From positions 25,043 through 89,042 of the forward strand of contig JBGSTZ010000031.1 of NCBI GenBank assembly GCA_041736255.1: a DNA stretch of 64,000 bases, given 5' to 3'. The translations under genes and the position numbers were made by a program. The first letter of the stretch is position 1; each line of letters starts with the position of its first letter. This document shows, in pieces, positions 16,954 through 26,584 of this stretch. This DNA is from AVCC01 sp041736255. GTDB lineage: Bacteria; Pseudomonadota; Gammaproteobacteria; Burkholderiales; Burkholderiaceae_D. The notes under the pieces were generated by a model. That model saw nothing but the letters and a program-made list of their open reading frames with translations, was not told the origin of the DNA and made no database searches.

Positions 16954-17985
16954 TTAAAAGAATTCCACCATGTCGTTTGATGTGTCCGACTTCAATTGAC
17001 CGTATTCCACCAATTTCTCGTAATAGCAGACTTGGTTCCTGCCATGGGTTTTTGCATGGTAGAGCGCCATGTCGGCATGCCCGAGGACAACCACCGGCGT
17101 CGCATTCAAGCCGATGCGGGTAAAACCGATGCTGACCGTGACTTGGCCGACTTGCGGAAAATGGTACTTCTCGACGTTGCTGCGAAAACGTTCGAAAATG
17201 CGCTGCGCATCTTTCAGTTCTGCTGCCTGCAATAAAATGACAAATTCTTCGCCGCCGAAACGGAACAATCCGTCATGCGGCCGGAACGAGCTGCGAATCA
17301 GATTAGACAATAGCAACAACACTTCATCACCGTACAGGTGGCCGAACTCGTCGTTGACACGCTTGAAATGGTCGACGTCAATCACTGCGATCCACTGATT
17401 TTTATTCGCGTCGGTATGGCGACGCTCTTCTTGCTGCAAACCTGATAGCGTATCGGACCGCTCCAGCGAACTTAATACTTTCGAAAAATTTTGGTCAAAG
17501 GTTTTGCGATTAAGTAAATCGGTCAGGGAATCGCGCTGGCTGTAATCGAGCAGGCTGCGCTGGTTGGCATAAATGGCGGTGATGGCCAGCGCTATTTCCA
17601 GTGCCTTTTCGTCGCACTCGATGGGGTTCCATAGCTCCAGACAGGCGACGAACTTATCCTCCAGCCACACCAGCAACCACAATATTAGCGTGCCGTCCGG
17701 CATGATTTTTTGAGCGCTGGTGTGATGCTGTGTTATCGCAGCAGCCAGTTCCGGGCCGAGCGCGATTGTTTCGCTGCCGCATTGTATGTTATTGCATTCT
17801 AAGCAAGTATGCAGATTGCAGGCGCTGATTTTCAAGCGCATTTCATCGCCGACCAGAAACACTTCCAGTTTGCGCACCTTGCTGGCCCCCGTCACCTCCT
17901 CCAGCGCCGCGATGACCGAGGCATCCAGTAGCGCATGGTCGCGCTGCCGTGTCATGGACGTCACGTGTTGCAGGAGGGCTTTCAT
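16954..17985 (-). CDS. GGDEF diguanylate cyclase with a cysteine-cluster sensor domain
   Basis: A 343-residue soluble protein. The GGDEF domain (about 160-330) has an intact active site, GGEEF at 244-248, plus DVDHFKRVND for metal and GTP binding, so it should make c-di-GMP from two GTP. The I-site RxxD is not evident before GGEEF (SFRPHDGLFRFGGEEF has R-P-H-D in the right region, so product inhibition is possible). The N-terminal 150 residues look GAF-like and contain C56, C61, C64 and C69 (C-X4-C-X2-C-X4-C), a plausible metal or Fe-S site. It precedes the LysR gene on the same strand by 101 bp. Confidence 0.85.
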   Translation of the reverse strand: MKALLQHVTSMTRQRDHALLDASVIAALEEVTGASKVRKLEVFLVGDEMRLKISACNLHTCLECNNIQCGSETIALGPELAAAITQHHTSAQKIMPDGTLILWLLVWLEDKFVACLELWNPIECDEKALEIALAITAIYANQRSLLDYSQRDSLTDLLNRKTFDQNFSKVLSSLERSDTLSGLQQEERRHTDANKNQWIAVIDVDHFKRVNDEFGHLYGDEVLLLLSNLIRSSFRPHDGLFRFGGEEFVILLQAAELKDAQRIFERFRSNVEKYHFPQVGQVTVSIGFTRIGLNATPVVVLGHADMALYHAKTHGRNQVCYYEKLVEYGQLKSDTSNDMVEFF

Positions 17986-18279
17986 CTGAAATCCTAGAGC
18001 GTATCGGCACCGTTTGGATGTTTGGATCTATCCGGTGTGTATGCGCAATTGTGTCGCAGCAGGATGCGGGGGATTGTTTAAAACTGGGTCTTGCAACCAG
18101 TGGCGTGTGCGATCGTGGTAAATATCTTGGCTTAAAACCGTTGCTTTGATGGATGTAAATTTTGCCAAAGAGAAATTTTAGCCGAATTCCAGCATGCAGA
18201 TCAATTTTTTTAAAATTGCAGCGCCGCGCAGGCGACTCGGTCCAGCCATCTGAAGGCTACCTGAATGCCACCATTACCG

Positions 18280-19161
18280 TCAATTTTCCGGCAAGTCTTC
18301 ACCCGTCAATACAAAACGGCGTGGTGCAAAGTGCAGGTCCCGCGCCGCGTCCGCATGATCGAACACTAAATCCTGATTCATCCGCCGCGCCATCGCCGTT
18401 GACCATTTACGGTAACGCGGCAATAGTCGCAAACACATCAGTGCAAGTTGAAATACGCCCAGAGGAATCGTTACCAGCCGGGACGAACGACCTAGCGCTG
18501 CAAAAATGCGGCGCACCATTGCACGATAGCTGAGCGTCTCGGCTCCGGAAATATTGTAATCGCGATTGGTTGCGGATTCGGCACACAGGGCAGCAACGCA
18601 TACCTGCGCGACATCGTCCACATGCACCGGCTGGCGCAATCCTTCTGCCTGCCCAAATACCGGAAAAAAACCAAAACGCGCAATGAAACGCGCTATCTCG
18701 CAAATATTCTTGTCACGGCCGCGACCATAAATTAAGGTTGGGCGCAAGATGATCCATGCAATGCCCTTATCTTGCGCCCAAGCTTGCACGTTTTTTTCTG
18801 CATCGCCCAATCGACGCGCCAGCAGTTGTTCTTGCGGATCGGCAGAATCGTGCTTGGTAAAGCGGCTGGTAGAAGAGAGCGCCACAACCCGCCGCGCGCC
18901 ATGCGCCTCAAGCAGCGCAAAATGCTCTGGCAAAACCCAAACAGGAGCGACACAAATCCAAGCCGGGATACCCTCATTTTCTGGATGAGCCGCACTAGAG
19001 GCCAACACAGACAATGGTTGCCAACTTACATTGCCGGTGGGAGGTTGCCCTGTCTGCCGGGAAAAAGCGGTCACTTGCCAGTGGTCATTTGCAAGCAAGG
19101 GAAGCAGGTATTCTCCGACAAAACTCGTGGCGCCAATAACACCCACGCGCCGTTTAGCCAT
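18280..19161 (-). CDS. NAD(P)-dependent epimerase/dehydratase-family protein
   Basis: A 293-residue SDR-extended-type protein. The N-terminal Rossmann motif is GVIGATSFVGEYLLP, and a mid-protein RPTLIYGRGRD plus the conserved VHVDDVAQVCVAAL segment follows, as in nucleoside-diphosphate-sugar epimerases. The usual YxxxK is not clearly present in its standard spacing, so it may be a dehydrogenase-like or atypical member. It overlaps the upstream GT2 gene by 8 bases and is surely co-translated, which points to sugar-nucleotide or lipid-linked glycan modification. Identity of the sugar is unknown. Confidence 0.75.
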   Translation of the reverse strand: MAKRRVGVIGATSFVGEYLLPLLANDHWQVTAFSRQTGQPPTGNVSWQPLSVLASSAAHPENEGIPAWICVAPVWVLPEHFALLEAHGARRVVALSSTSRFTKHDSADPQEQLLARRLGDAEKNVQAWAQDKGIAWIILRPTLIYGRGRDKNICEIARFIARFGFFPVFGQAEGLRQPVHVDDVAQVCVAALCAESATNRDYNISGAETLSYRAMVRRIFAALGRSSRLVTIPLGVFQLALMCLRLLPRYRKWSTAMARRMNQDLVFDHADAARDLHFAPRRFVLTGEDLPEN

Positions 19162-20059
19162 GTCTGTGACCCAGCCCTAAAGCATGCTTAAGGCGCAAGG
19201 CCATGTGATATACCGCCACCATGCCAAACCGCAGCCATACGCCAATTGTTACCAATCCCATCATCAGCCCCGGATACTGATGCCGGAAGAATTTGTGATA
19301 AAACCGCACCATTCCCCGATGCTTGTGCCATTCAACAAAAATCGGCCGACTTCGGCCACAAACCCCCTGCGCATGCATCACGCGTGCCGAAGGCACAAAC
19401 ATGATCTTCCAGCCCTTCTGCCGAAAGCGCATGCACCAGTCCAGATCTTCGCAATGCAGAAAATAACCCTCGTCCCATAGCCCAACATCCGTTATCGCTC
19501 CACGCTTCACCAGCATGCACGCGCCGGAAATTGCTTCCACCTCGATAGGGTGGGCGGGCAAGGGTTGTTTATGCAGATGAAAATCAAAAAACAGACGCGG
19601 CCAACGATGGGCAAAGCGACTCAATCCAAACGCCCGCACAAACGAGCGCCAGGGCGTTGGTATCGCACGACGGCCGCCACCTTGCTCTGTCCCATCCGGA
19701 TGCATCAACAAGCCGCCTGCCATCGCTATACCTGCATCCGATTCAAGGACATGAAGCATCTCCGAAACAGCGTTTACTTCCAGGATGCAGTCAGGATTCA
19801 AGAAGAATAAATATTCTTGGGATGCATTCTGCACACCGATATTGCAAGCCGCTGCAAATCCAATATTTGCATTGTTGCGAATTACTTTTAGTTTCGGCTG
19901 GTTGGGGAAATTGCTCAGGCAAAGAGCAATGCTGCCATCAGAGGACGCATTGTCAACCAGAATTATTTCGCGCACATGCGGCAACGCGGAATGAACGCAT
20001 TTTGTTAAAAATGCGCCTGAATTGTAATTGACGATAATGGTAGATAGTTGTTGCAACAT
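19154..20059 (-). CDS. Family 2 glycosyltransferase, rhamnosyltransferase-like
   Basis: A 301-residue GT-A enzyme. The N-terminal STIIVNYNSGAFL and DNASSDGS are typical; the region LFFLNPDC carries the metal-binding Asp, and LDWCMRFRQKGWKIMFVPSARVMH near 220 is the conserved late GT2 motif with the catalytic acidic residue in CEDLDW. A hydrophobic C-terminal segment (about 270-290) may anchor it to the membrane. I use the ATG at 20059; a TTG four codons earlier also reads open. It starts a two-gene unit with the epimerase-like gene, divergent from the exporter genes, so a role in surface-polysaccharide assembly is likely. Confidence 0.82.
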   Translation of the reverse strand: MLQQLSTIIVNYNSGAFLTKCVHSALPHVREIILVDNASSDGSIALCLSNFPNQPKLKVIRNNANIGFAAACNIGVQNASQEYLFFLNPDCILEVNAVSEMLHVLESDAGIAMAGGLLMHPDGTEQGGGRRAIPTPWRSFVRAFGLSRFAHRWPRLFFDFHLHKQPLPAHPIEVEAISGACMLVKRGAITDVGLWDEGYFLHCEDLDWCMRFRQKGWKIMFVPSARVMHAQGVCGRSRPIFVEWHKHRGMVRFYHKFFRHQYPGLMMGLVTIGVWLRFGMVAVYHMALRLKHALGLGHRHG

Positions 20060-20481
20060 TGCTAATAACAATCAATTTTGAGATGGATGTTATTGTTGGC
20101 TTAGCTTCCGGCTTGAATGTCGCTCAAATCAAATATGAATAGATTGATAATTAACAAAAAAATAATTAAAAAGGTGTGGATGCTAGTGTTATGAGGAAGG
20201 CTAAATATTAATACCTGACCTATTTGACAATGGCCACTGACACAGTCGCCCAGCCCTGAATTTTGCGAAATATCAAAATATTGACCGGGTGATAAGAAAA
20301 TCGGTGCTCACGTTGAAATAGCACAAAACATGGGGATTATATTTTGTTATCTTATAAGCATGTCTTTACATGCCTCCCTTGTAATTAATGTTAACGTCGA
20401 TGTTCTTTCGTTCGTGGGACACGTTATCTGCACGTCTTTTGACAGGCAGATGGTCATCGCCTGCAAAGCGGAATCCCTTGC
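20060..20481. other. AT-rich divergent intergenic region of the polysaccharide cluster
   Basis: These 422 bases separate the minus-strand GT2 gene from the plus-strand exporter genes and must hold promoters for both. I see no JUMPstart/ops element, no recognisable operator and no coding potential. Confidence 0.6.
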
Positions 20482-21336
20482 ATGAGACCCTCATTAACAG
20501 CGTTCAACCCCCACGCTGATCAGCCTACATCTTTGGTAGCACTGACCAAAAGCCTTTGGCACAATCGCCAGCTTATCGTGCAGATGACCCGGCGCGAGGT
20601 GGTTGGTCGCTACAAAGGCTCAGCCATGGGATTGGCATGGTCGTTCTTTAACCCTGTATTCATGCTGGTGGTGTACACCTTTGTCTTCTCCGAGATTTTC
20701 AAATTACGTTGGGGCGGGATCGGTGGCGACGATAGCAAAACGCAATTCGCACTGGTTCTTTTTGTTGGCATGATCGTGCTTAGCCTGTTTAGCGAGGTAC
20801 TCAACCGCGCCCCAGGATTGATTCTCTCCAACGTTAATTACGTCAAGAAAGTGGTGTTTCCGATTGAAATACTACCTGTCATTGCGATGGGCGCTGCACT
20901 GTTCCACAGCCTGATTAGCCTGGGCGTGCTACTCGCTGCGTTTGCGCTCTTTAATGGCTACTTGCACTGGACCGCGATCTACATTCCATTGGTGCTGCTC
21001 CCACTCGTTATTCTTACAATGGGCTTGGCCTGGATACTGGCATCCTTGGGTGTATTCCTGCGCGACGTCGGGCAATTCATCGTCATCATCACCACCGTAC
21101 TGATGTTCCTGTCCCCGGTGTTTTATCCGGTGAGCGCAGTGCCGGAAAAATTCCGGCCAATCATCATGGCGCAACCGCTCACCTTCATCATCGAGCAAGC
21201 GCGTGAAGTGCTGATCTGGGGGCATTTGCCGAACTGGAGCGGTTTGGGTATCTACACCTTAGTGGCTGCCGTCATCGCTTGGGCAGGCTACGCCTGGTTC
21301 CAGAAAACCAGAAAGGGATTTGCCGATGTCCTCTGA
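20482..21336 (+). CDS. wzm: ABC-2 polysaccharide export permease (Wzm-like)
   Basis: A 284-residue inner-membrane protein with about six helices and the ABC-2 family start LTKRREVVGRYKGS-type pattern (here QMTRREVVGRYKGSAMG near residue 37), followed by WSFFNPVFMLVVYTFVF. Together with the adjacent ATPase it forms the exporter for an undecaprenol-linked polysaccharide such as O antigen. Its stop codon overlaps the start of the ATPase gene by 11 bases. The start ATG at 20482 has only a weak GGAA upstream. Confidence 0.88.
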   Translation: MRPSLTAFNPHADQPTSLVALTKSLWHNRQLIVQMTRREVVGRYKGSAMGLAWSFFNPVFMLVVYTFVFSEIFKLRWGGIGGDDSKTQFALVLFVGMIVLSLFSEVLNRAPGLILSNVNYVKKVVFPIEILPVIAMGAALFHSLISLGVLLAAFALFNGYLHWTAIYIPLVLLPLVILTMGLAWILASLGVFLRDVGQFIVIITTVLMFLSPVFYPVSAVPEKFRPIIMAQPLTFIIEQAREVLIWGHLPNWSGLGIYTLVAAVIAWAGYAWFQKTRKGFADVL

Positions 21337-22687
21337 CGATATCGCCATCCGCGTCACTAATCTCAGCAAGCGCTACGAGATTTACGACACCCCGCGCGAC
21401 CGGCTCAAGCAGTTCGTAGCCCCAAGATTGCAAAGATTGACCGGCCAGTCACCCAAACAATATTTTCGTGAATTTTGGGCGCTGCAAGATGTTTCGTTCG
21501 AGGTCAAAAAGGGAGAAACCATTGGGATTATCGGCCGCAATGGCTCGGGTAAATCGACTCTGCTGCAAATCATTTGCGGCACGCTGTCGCCTACCAGCGG
21601 TAGCGTCGAAACCAGCGGACGCATTGCTGCATTGCTGGAGCTTGGTTCTGGTTTCAACCCAGAATTTACTGGGCGAGAAAATGTTTACCTGAACGCTGCA
21701 GTGTTGGGCCTGACCAAAGAGGAAGTGGATAACCGTTTTGACGATATTGCCTCTTTTGCCGACATTGGCCAGTTCATTGATCAACCGGTAAAGACATACT
21801 CTAGCGGGATGTATGTCAGGCTTGCCTTTTCGGTTATCGCCCATGTAGATGCAGACATTTTGGTAGTAGACGAGGCTCTTTCCGTCGGTGATGCGGTATT
21901 TAACCAAAAGTGTATGCGTTTCATACGTTCTTTTCAGGAGCATGGGGCCTTGCTGTTCGTCAGTCACGACATGGCCTCGGTACAAAATTTGTGTAAATCG
22001 GCAACCTGGCTTGGGCATGGACAGGTACAGCTGACAGGCACCTCAAAAGACGTGGCAGAAGCCTATCTGCAATACACGCTGCAAGAAGTCTATGGGAATG
22101 AAGTAACGCTTCGCAGCACATCAGCTTTGACAGAACTTGCTGGTAAGAGTGATCCACTGACTGCACACGCATCCGCCCCGACGCTCGACTATGGCGCGCA
22201 GATCACTGTCCAGAATAATGCGCTGAATGCTACTGGATGGAAAACAGGTTCAGCAGAAGTCTTGTCCGTGTCGCTGAAAAAACTTGGCTTGGGCCCCGAG
22301 GGTGTATTCGAGGGCGGCGAAAAGGTCCGGATGGTAATCCGTGCTAAGGCACATTCAACCCTGCAAAGCCCGATTCTCGGTTTTATCGTAAAAGATCGAC
22401 TGGGGCAGGATCTGTTTGGCGAGAATACCCTGCTGTTTACTGCAATGTCGCCATCTCCGATAAGGCCGGGACAAGAATTTACCGGAGAGTTTGATTTTAG
22501 GCTCCCCATGCTGCCAAATGGAAAGTATGTCGTGATGGCCTCCGTCGCTGATGGCGATTTGTACGCCAACGTGCAGCATCACTACCTGCACGACGCATTC
22601 ATCATTAATGTTTCTTCCAGCAAGATCCGGTGGGGCCTGGTAGGAATTCCGTTTGAACGGGTTGCGCTTGAGGTGTGCGATGACTGA
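21326..22687 (+). CDS. wzt: Polysaccharide export ATPase with C-terminal glycan-binding domain (Wzt-like)
   Basis: A 453-residue ABC ATPase. Walker A is GRNGSGKST near 72, the signature YSSGMYVRLAFS near 155 and Walker B ILVVDEALSVGD near 178. Beyond residue 250 there is an extra beta-rich domain of about 190 residues, typical of Wzt proteins that recognise the capped end of the finished O-antigen chain. A methyltransferase is encoded at once downstream, which fits a chain terminated by methylation and recognised by Wzt. The start ATG at 21326 follows AAAGG. The stop overlaps the next gene by 8 bases. Confidence 0.9.
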   Translation: MSSDDIAIRVTNLSKRYEIYDTPRDRLKQFVAPRLQRLTGQSPKQYFREFWALQDVSFEVKKGETIGIIGRNGSGKSTLLQIICGTLSPTSGSVETSGRIAALLELGSGFNPEFTGRENVYLNAAVLGLTKEEVDNRFDDIASFADIGQFIDQPVKTYSSGMYVRLAFSVIAHVDADILVVDEALSVGDAVFNQKCMRFIRSFQEHGALLFVSHDMASVQNLCKSATWLGHGQVQLTGTSKDVAEAYLQYTLQEVYGNEVTLRSTSALTELAGKSDPLTAHASAPTLDYGAQITVQNNALNATGWKTGSAEVLSVSLKKLGLGPEGVFEGGEKVRMVIRAKAHSTLQSPILGFIVKDRLGQDLFGENTLLFTAMSPSPIRPGQEFTGEFDFRLPMLPNGKYVVMASVADGDLYANVQHHYLHDAFIINVSSSKIRWGLVGIPFERVALEVCDD

Positions 22688-25600
22688 AAAGACGTTACAT
22701 CAACTGTACACGGAACACAGCGGAAAAGTATCGGATAAATGGTCTGTTTACCTTACTGAATACGACAGAATTTTTAACGAATACCGGGACAAGTCGGTGC
22801 ATTTGCTGGAAATTGGCATTCAGAATGGTGGTTCACTTGAAATATGGTCGAAGTTCTTTCCGGGAGCACAGAAACTGGTGGGCTGCGACATCAATCCAGA
22901 CTGCGCCCAATTGACATTTGAAGACCCGCGTATTGCCGTAGTGGTGGGGGATGCCAACACGGACGCAGTGCAAACAGCGGTGTTGCAACACGCATCAGAG
23001 TTTGACGTGATCATTGACGATGGCTCACACCGCTCCAGCGATATCGTGAAGTCTTTCGCAAGATACTTTCCCGCTTTAGCCGAGGGCGGGGTGTATGTGG
23101 CAGAAGACCTGCACTGCAGCTATTGGCAAGAATTCGAAGGGGGTTTGTTCGATCCGTTTTCCTCCATCACCTTCTTTAAACGGCTCGCAGACATTCTGAG
23201 TTATGAGCATTGGGGCATAAACAAAAAACGCACCGACATTTTGAATGGATTTTTCGCAAAGTATGGATTTGAAATAGACGAAGAAGTTCTCGAGCATATC
23301 CACTCAGTCGAATTCGTCAACTCGATATGCATCATCAAGAAGCAGCTGCCTGTACAAAACAGCTTAGGGACACGATTCATCGCTGGCTCGTTGGAGTCGG
23401 TGGTGTCAGGGCACCTGCAGTTGCATGCAAGCCAGCCTCAGCCCCCAATCCAGGACAGCAATAGATGGACTTCACGTGATATCCCACCCGACGAAGAATT
23501 TTTACTTCGTTTCACGGAGTTCACAGCGCACGAGGGACCGATTGCCGACCTCAACCAATCTTTGACGGAGCACGAAAGTCAGATCGCGGGTCTTCATCAG
23601 ACAGTAGAAGAGCACGAAAGTCAGATAGTCGATCTTCATCAAACTGTAACAGAGCATGAAAGTCAGATAGTCGATCTTCATCAAGCAGTAGCAGAGCACG
23701 ACGGGCCGATTGCCAACTTCAACCAGTCTTTGACAGGGCACGAAAGCCAGATAGCCGGTCTCCACCAGGCAGTAGCGGAACAAGAAAGTCTGATAGCCGG
23801 CATTCACCAGGCTGTAGCAGATTGCAACGGGCAGATCGCGAACCTCAATTTGGTCATGAGCGAGCGTGACAACCAAATTGCGGCCCTTCACACTTCCACC
23901 AGTTGGCGCGTAACGCTGCCGTTTCGAATTGCGTCACATCAAGTGAAGCGTGCCAGGCGTGTGGCTGAGCTCGCCATGCCTGCCATCAGGCATGGCGGCG
24001 GAATCAAAAATACTTTCCGCAAGGCGTTGGTGATGTATCAAAAGGAAGGATTGCAAGGGATCAAGCGCGGTTTCAGACTTGTTGCTGCTTCGCAAATGCC
24101 GAGTGATGCAAAAGATATCAACCCAGCCTATCGGCAAATGGTGAAGCATCCGGCGGAGGAATTGTTGGCGCCCCGGATTTTGATCGTCGCTGAAATGAGC
24201 ATCGCACAGTGCAAAAAATATCGTGTCCAGCAAAAACACGATATGTTTGAATCCTTGGGGTTCGACTGCACAACACTCAGTTGGAATGACACGCAAGCGT
24301 GTCTCAATGCATTGCAAACGCACTCACTGGTTATCTTCTACCGGGTGCCCGCTTTCCCCAATGTGGTGTCTATCATTAATGAGGCGAAACGATTGCGTCT
24401 CCCGACCCTCTGGGAAGTGGATGATTTTATCTTTGACAAAGAGGTGCTGAGCAAGAGCAAGACATTGGCTGCCCTCGACAGGACCACCTTTGATCAATTA
24501 CTGGAAGGAGCGGATCTGTATCGCAATGCGATGCTACTTTGCGGCAAGGGAATAGCCTCGACCACAGGACTTGCCAGTGCGATGAAAATGGCCGGTTTGT
24601 CCGAAGTGCATGTGATCGAAAATGCGCTAGACCAACATACCTTGGAAGTTGCGGCAAAAGTGTGCCATAACCATACTTTGCATCACAATGGCATTCTTCG
24701 AATCGTCTATGGCTCTGGAACCAATACGCACAATATTGATTTTCAGGAAGCTGCACCCGCCATTGTAAAAATTTTAGAAAAATTCCCAAATGTGCGGTTC
24801 CGCCTCATAGGCACGCTAGATCTTCCTGAAATTTTTTCAGGGTTTGAAGAGCAGGTGGAGCGCCTGCCAACCTGCTCCTATGAAGAGTATCTCAGTAACT
24901 TGGCAGAGTGCGATATCAGCATTGCTCCTCTTGAGAGCTATATTTTCAACGACTCAAAAAGCAACATAAAATATCTTGAAGCATCAATCGTAAAGGTACC
25001 TTCGGTTTGCTCGCCGCGTGCTGCTTTTTCTCTGGCAATTGCGCATGGCGAGAATGGTTTTTTATGTGAAACGGTAAATGAATGGGAAGCCGCACTGACG
25101 ATTCTCGTCACAGATGCCGCGAAACGAGCCCATGTCAGTGAAGCTGCTTATATATCGGTTATGCGCCACTACGCGCCGAAAAGTATCGCGCAGCAACAAG
25201 TTGCTCCTTTACTTGCGCGCCACGCCCGAAACCCCGACACGCTCCGGGTGCTTTCCGTAAACTGTTATTACTATCCCCGTTCGTTCGGTGGCGCCACCAT
25301 CGTGGCAGAAGAAGTCAATAAGCGCATTAATGCTCTTGATGGTTTTGAGGTACATGTGTTTACGACGTTGCCATCTTCTGTGACACCACCTTATACAACC
25401 AAGCGTTACGAAGCTGACGGCATCAACATCTATGGCGTAGGACTGCCGGACCGACTCGATGAAAAAGCGCAATTCGAAAATCCTGAGATCGTCTCCGCCT
25501 TTGCTGAGGTTCTTGCATTGGTTCAACCCGATATCGTACATTTTCATAGCATTCAAGGCATTGGCATATCCGTAGTGGACCTTTGCGCTCAGAAAGGCAT

Positions 25601-26477
25601 TAAATATATTGTCACGCTACACGACGCATGGTGGTTGTGTGGTCGGCAATTCATGATCGACAAGCAAGGTAAATACTGCGGGCAGAAAAAAATCGATCTC
25701 GGCGTATGCGCAAGCTGTGTCGAGAACAATATCGTGAATCTACACCGAAACAAGCGCCTGATCACCGGGTTGCGTAATGCCTCTGCATTGCTGGCGCCTA
25801 GTCGCTTTTTTGCGGATTTTCACATTGCAAACGGGTTTGATAATGTCCAGATCAATAAAAACGGCATAGTCAAGCCAGCTAGTGCGCTGCGTTTTCGGCA
25901 GAAAGGAGATCTGAGGTTTGGCTATGTCGGCGGCAACACGGAAATAAAAGGCGTTCACCTTATCAAGAAAGTTTTTTCCGATCTTCCTGGCTGCAACGTC
26001 AAGCTTGTACTTGTCGATAACGCGTTGAATTTGGGCTTCGCCTCCTATCATCAAGAGGATGTGGTGGGCATTCCTAATGTTGAAATTGTGCCTGCCTATA
26101 CGCAAGGCAATATCGACGAATTCTTTTCAAGCATTGATGTGTTGCTGTTTCCCACGCAATGGAAAGAGAGTTTTGGTCTTACTGTACGCGAAGCATTGGC
26201 AAGAAATGTCTGGGTCATCACGACGGATGCCGGAGGAGTGGTTGAAGATATTGTGCCCGGTCGAAACGGCTATATTGTTCCGTTTTCGGATACGGGAGAG
26301 GCCTTAAAACAGGCAGTCATTGATACCTTAAAACATTTCAAACGGATAAGACCTGGCGAAGAAGTCGCGCTAGGAGCGTTAAATATCACTTTCTTCGAAG
26401 ATCAAGCCCAAGAACTCGCGTTAATCCTGAAGCGTGTTGATGCCAGCGACAGCGTTCGTGTAGCTCAGGTCCGGTAG
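22680..26477 (+). CDS. Methyltransferase - coiled-coil repeat - double GT4 glycosyltransferase fusion
   Basis: A 1265-residue multidomain protein. Residues 1-225 form a class I SAM methyltransferase of the CmcI/Methyltransf_24 type: LLEIGIQNGGSLEIW, VGCDINPD and DVIIDDGSH. Residues 283-405 are eight full and one partial 14-residue repeats (pattern EHESQIAGLHQ), predicted to be an extended coiled coil, ending in TSTSWRVTLPFR, a motif often seen after such coils in O-antigen enzymes. Residues about 497-840 are a GT-B fold of family GT4 and about 855-1255 a second GT4 with KESFGLTVREALA. A chain-terminating methyltransferase and two sugar transferases held apart by a molecular ruler would explain the design, as in WbdD/WbdA systems. 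Translationally coupled to wzt by an 8-base overlap; GAGGTG precedes the ATG. Confidence 0.82.
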   Translation: MTEKTLHQLYTEHSGKVSDKWSVYLTEYDRIFNEYRDKSVHLLEIGIQNGGSLEIWSKFFPGAQKLVGCDINPDCAQLTFEDPRIAVVVGDANTDAVQTAVLQHASEFDVIIDDGSHRSSDIVKSFARYFPALAEGGVYVAEDLHCSYWQEFEGGLFDPFSSITFFKRLADILSYEHWGINKKRTDILNGFFAKYGFEIDEEVLEHIHSVEFVNSICIIKKQLPVQNSLGTRFIAGSLESVVSGHLQLHASQPQPPIQDSNRWTSRDIPPDEEFLLRFTEFTAHEGPIADLNQSLTEHESQIAGLHQTVEEHESQIVDLHQTVTEHESQIVDLHQAVAEHDGPIANFNQSLTGHESQIAGLHQAVAEQESLIAGIHQAVADCNGQIANLNLVMSERDNQIAALHTSTSWRVTLPFRIASHQVKRARRVAELAMPAIRHGGGIKNTFRKALVMYQKEGLQGIKRGFRLVAASQMPSDAKDINPAYRQMVKHPAEELLAPRILIVAEMSIAQCKKYRVQQKHDMFESLGFDCTTLSWNDTQACLNALQTHSLVIFYRVPAFPNVVSIINEAKRLRLPTLWEVDDFIFDKEVLSKSKTLAALDRTTFDQLLEGADLYRNAMLLCGKGIASTTGLASAMKMAGLSEVHVIENALDQHTLEVAAKVCHNHTLHHNGILRIVYGSGTNTHNIDFQEAAPAIVKILEKFPNVRFRLIGTLDLPEIFSGFEEQVERLPTCSYEEYLSNLAECDISIAPLESYIFNDSKSNIKYLEASIVKVPSVCSPRAAFSLAIAHGENGFLCETVNEWEAALTILVTDAAKRAHVSEAAYISVMRHYAPKSIAQQQVAPLLARHARNPDTLRVLSVNCYYYPRSFGGATIVAEEVNKRINALDGFEVHVFTTLPSSVTPPYTTKRYEADGINIYGVGLPDRLDEKAQFENPEIVSAFAEVLALVQPDIVHFHSIQGIGISVVDLCAQKGIKYIVTLHDAWWLCGRQFMIDKQGKYCGQKKIDLGVCASCVENNIVNLHRNKRLITGLRNASALLAPSRFFADFHIANGFDNVQINKNGIVKPASALRFRQKGDLRFGYVGGNTEIKGVHLIKKVFSDLPGCNVKLVLVDNALNLGFASYHQEDVVGIPNVEIVPAYTQGNIDEFFSSIDVLLFPTQWKESFGLTVREALARNVWVITTDAGGVVEDIVPGRNGYIVPFSDTGEALKQAVIDTLKHFKRIRPGEEVALGALNITFFEDQAQELALILKRVDASDSVRVAQVR
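23526..23891 (+). repeat. 42-bp tandem repeats encoding the coiled coil
   Basis: Eight full 42-base units and a partial ninth encode 14-residue (two-heptad) repeats. Units 2, 3 and 4 are nearly identical at the DNA level. Two variants alternate: HESQI.GLHQ and a G/P-containing HEGPIADLNQ type (units 1, 5 and partly 8), suggesting duplication of a multi-unit block. Repeat number is likely to vary between strains. Confidence 0.85.
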
Positions 26478-26584
26478 TGAGCAAATGACCAGACACCTCC
26501 AATCCTACGTGCTTTACCCCTTCAAGGGAGTCTTGAGAGTGGGTGACGTTTCTAGCACTTCATCGATGGAACAGCGAGGAAGTT

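Noticed and set aside
20060..20481. JUMPstart/ops element before the polysaccharide exporter
   Set aside because: No GGCGGTAGCGT-like sequence found in the leader.
23526..23891. Tandem repeats considered as a CRISPR array
   Set aside because: 42-bp units are contiguous, in frame and encode heptad repeats; there are no unique spacers.
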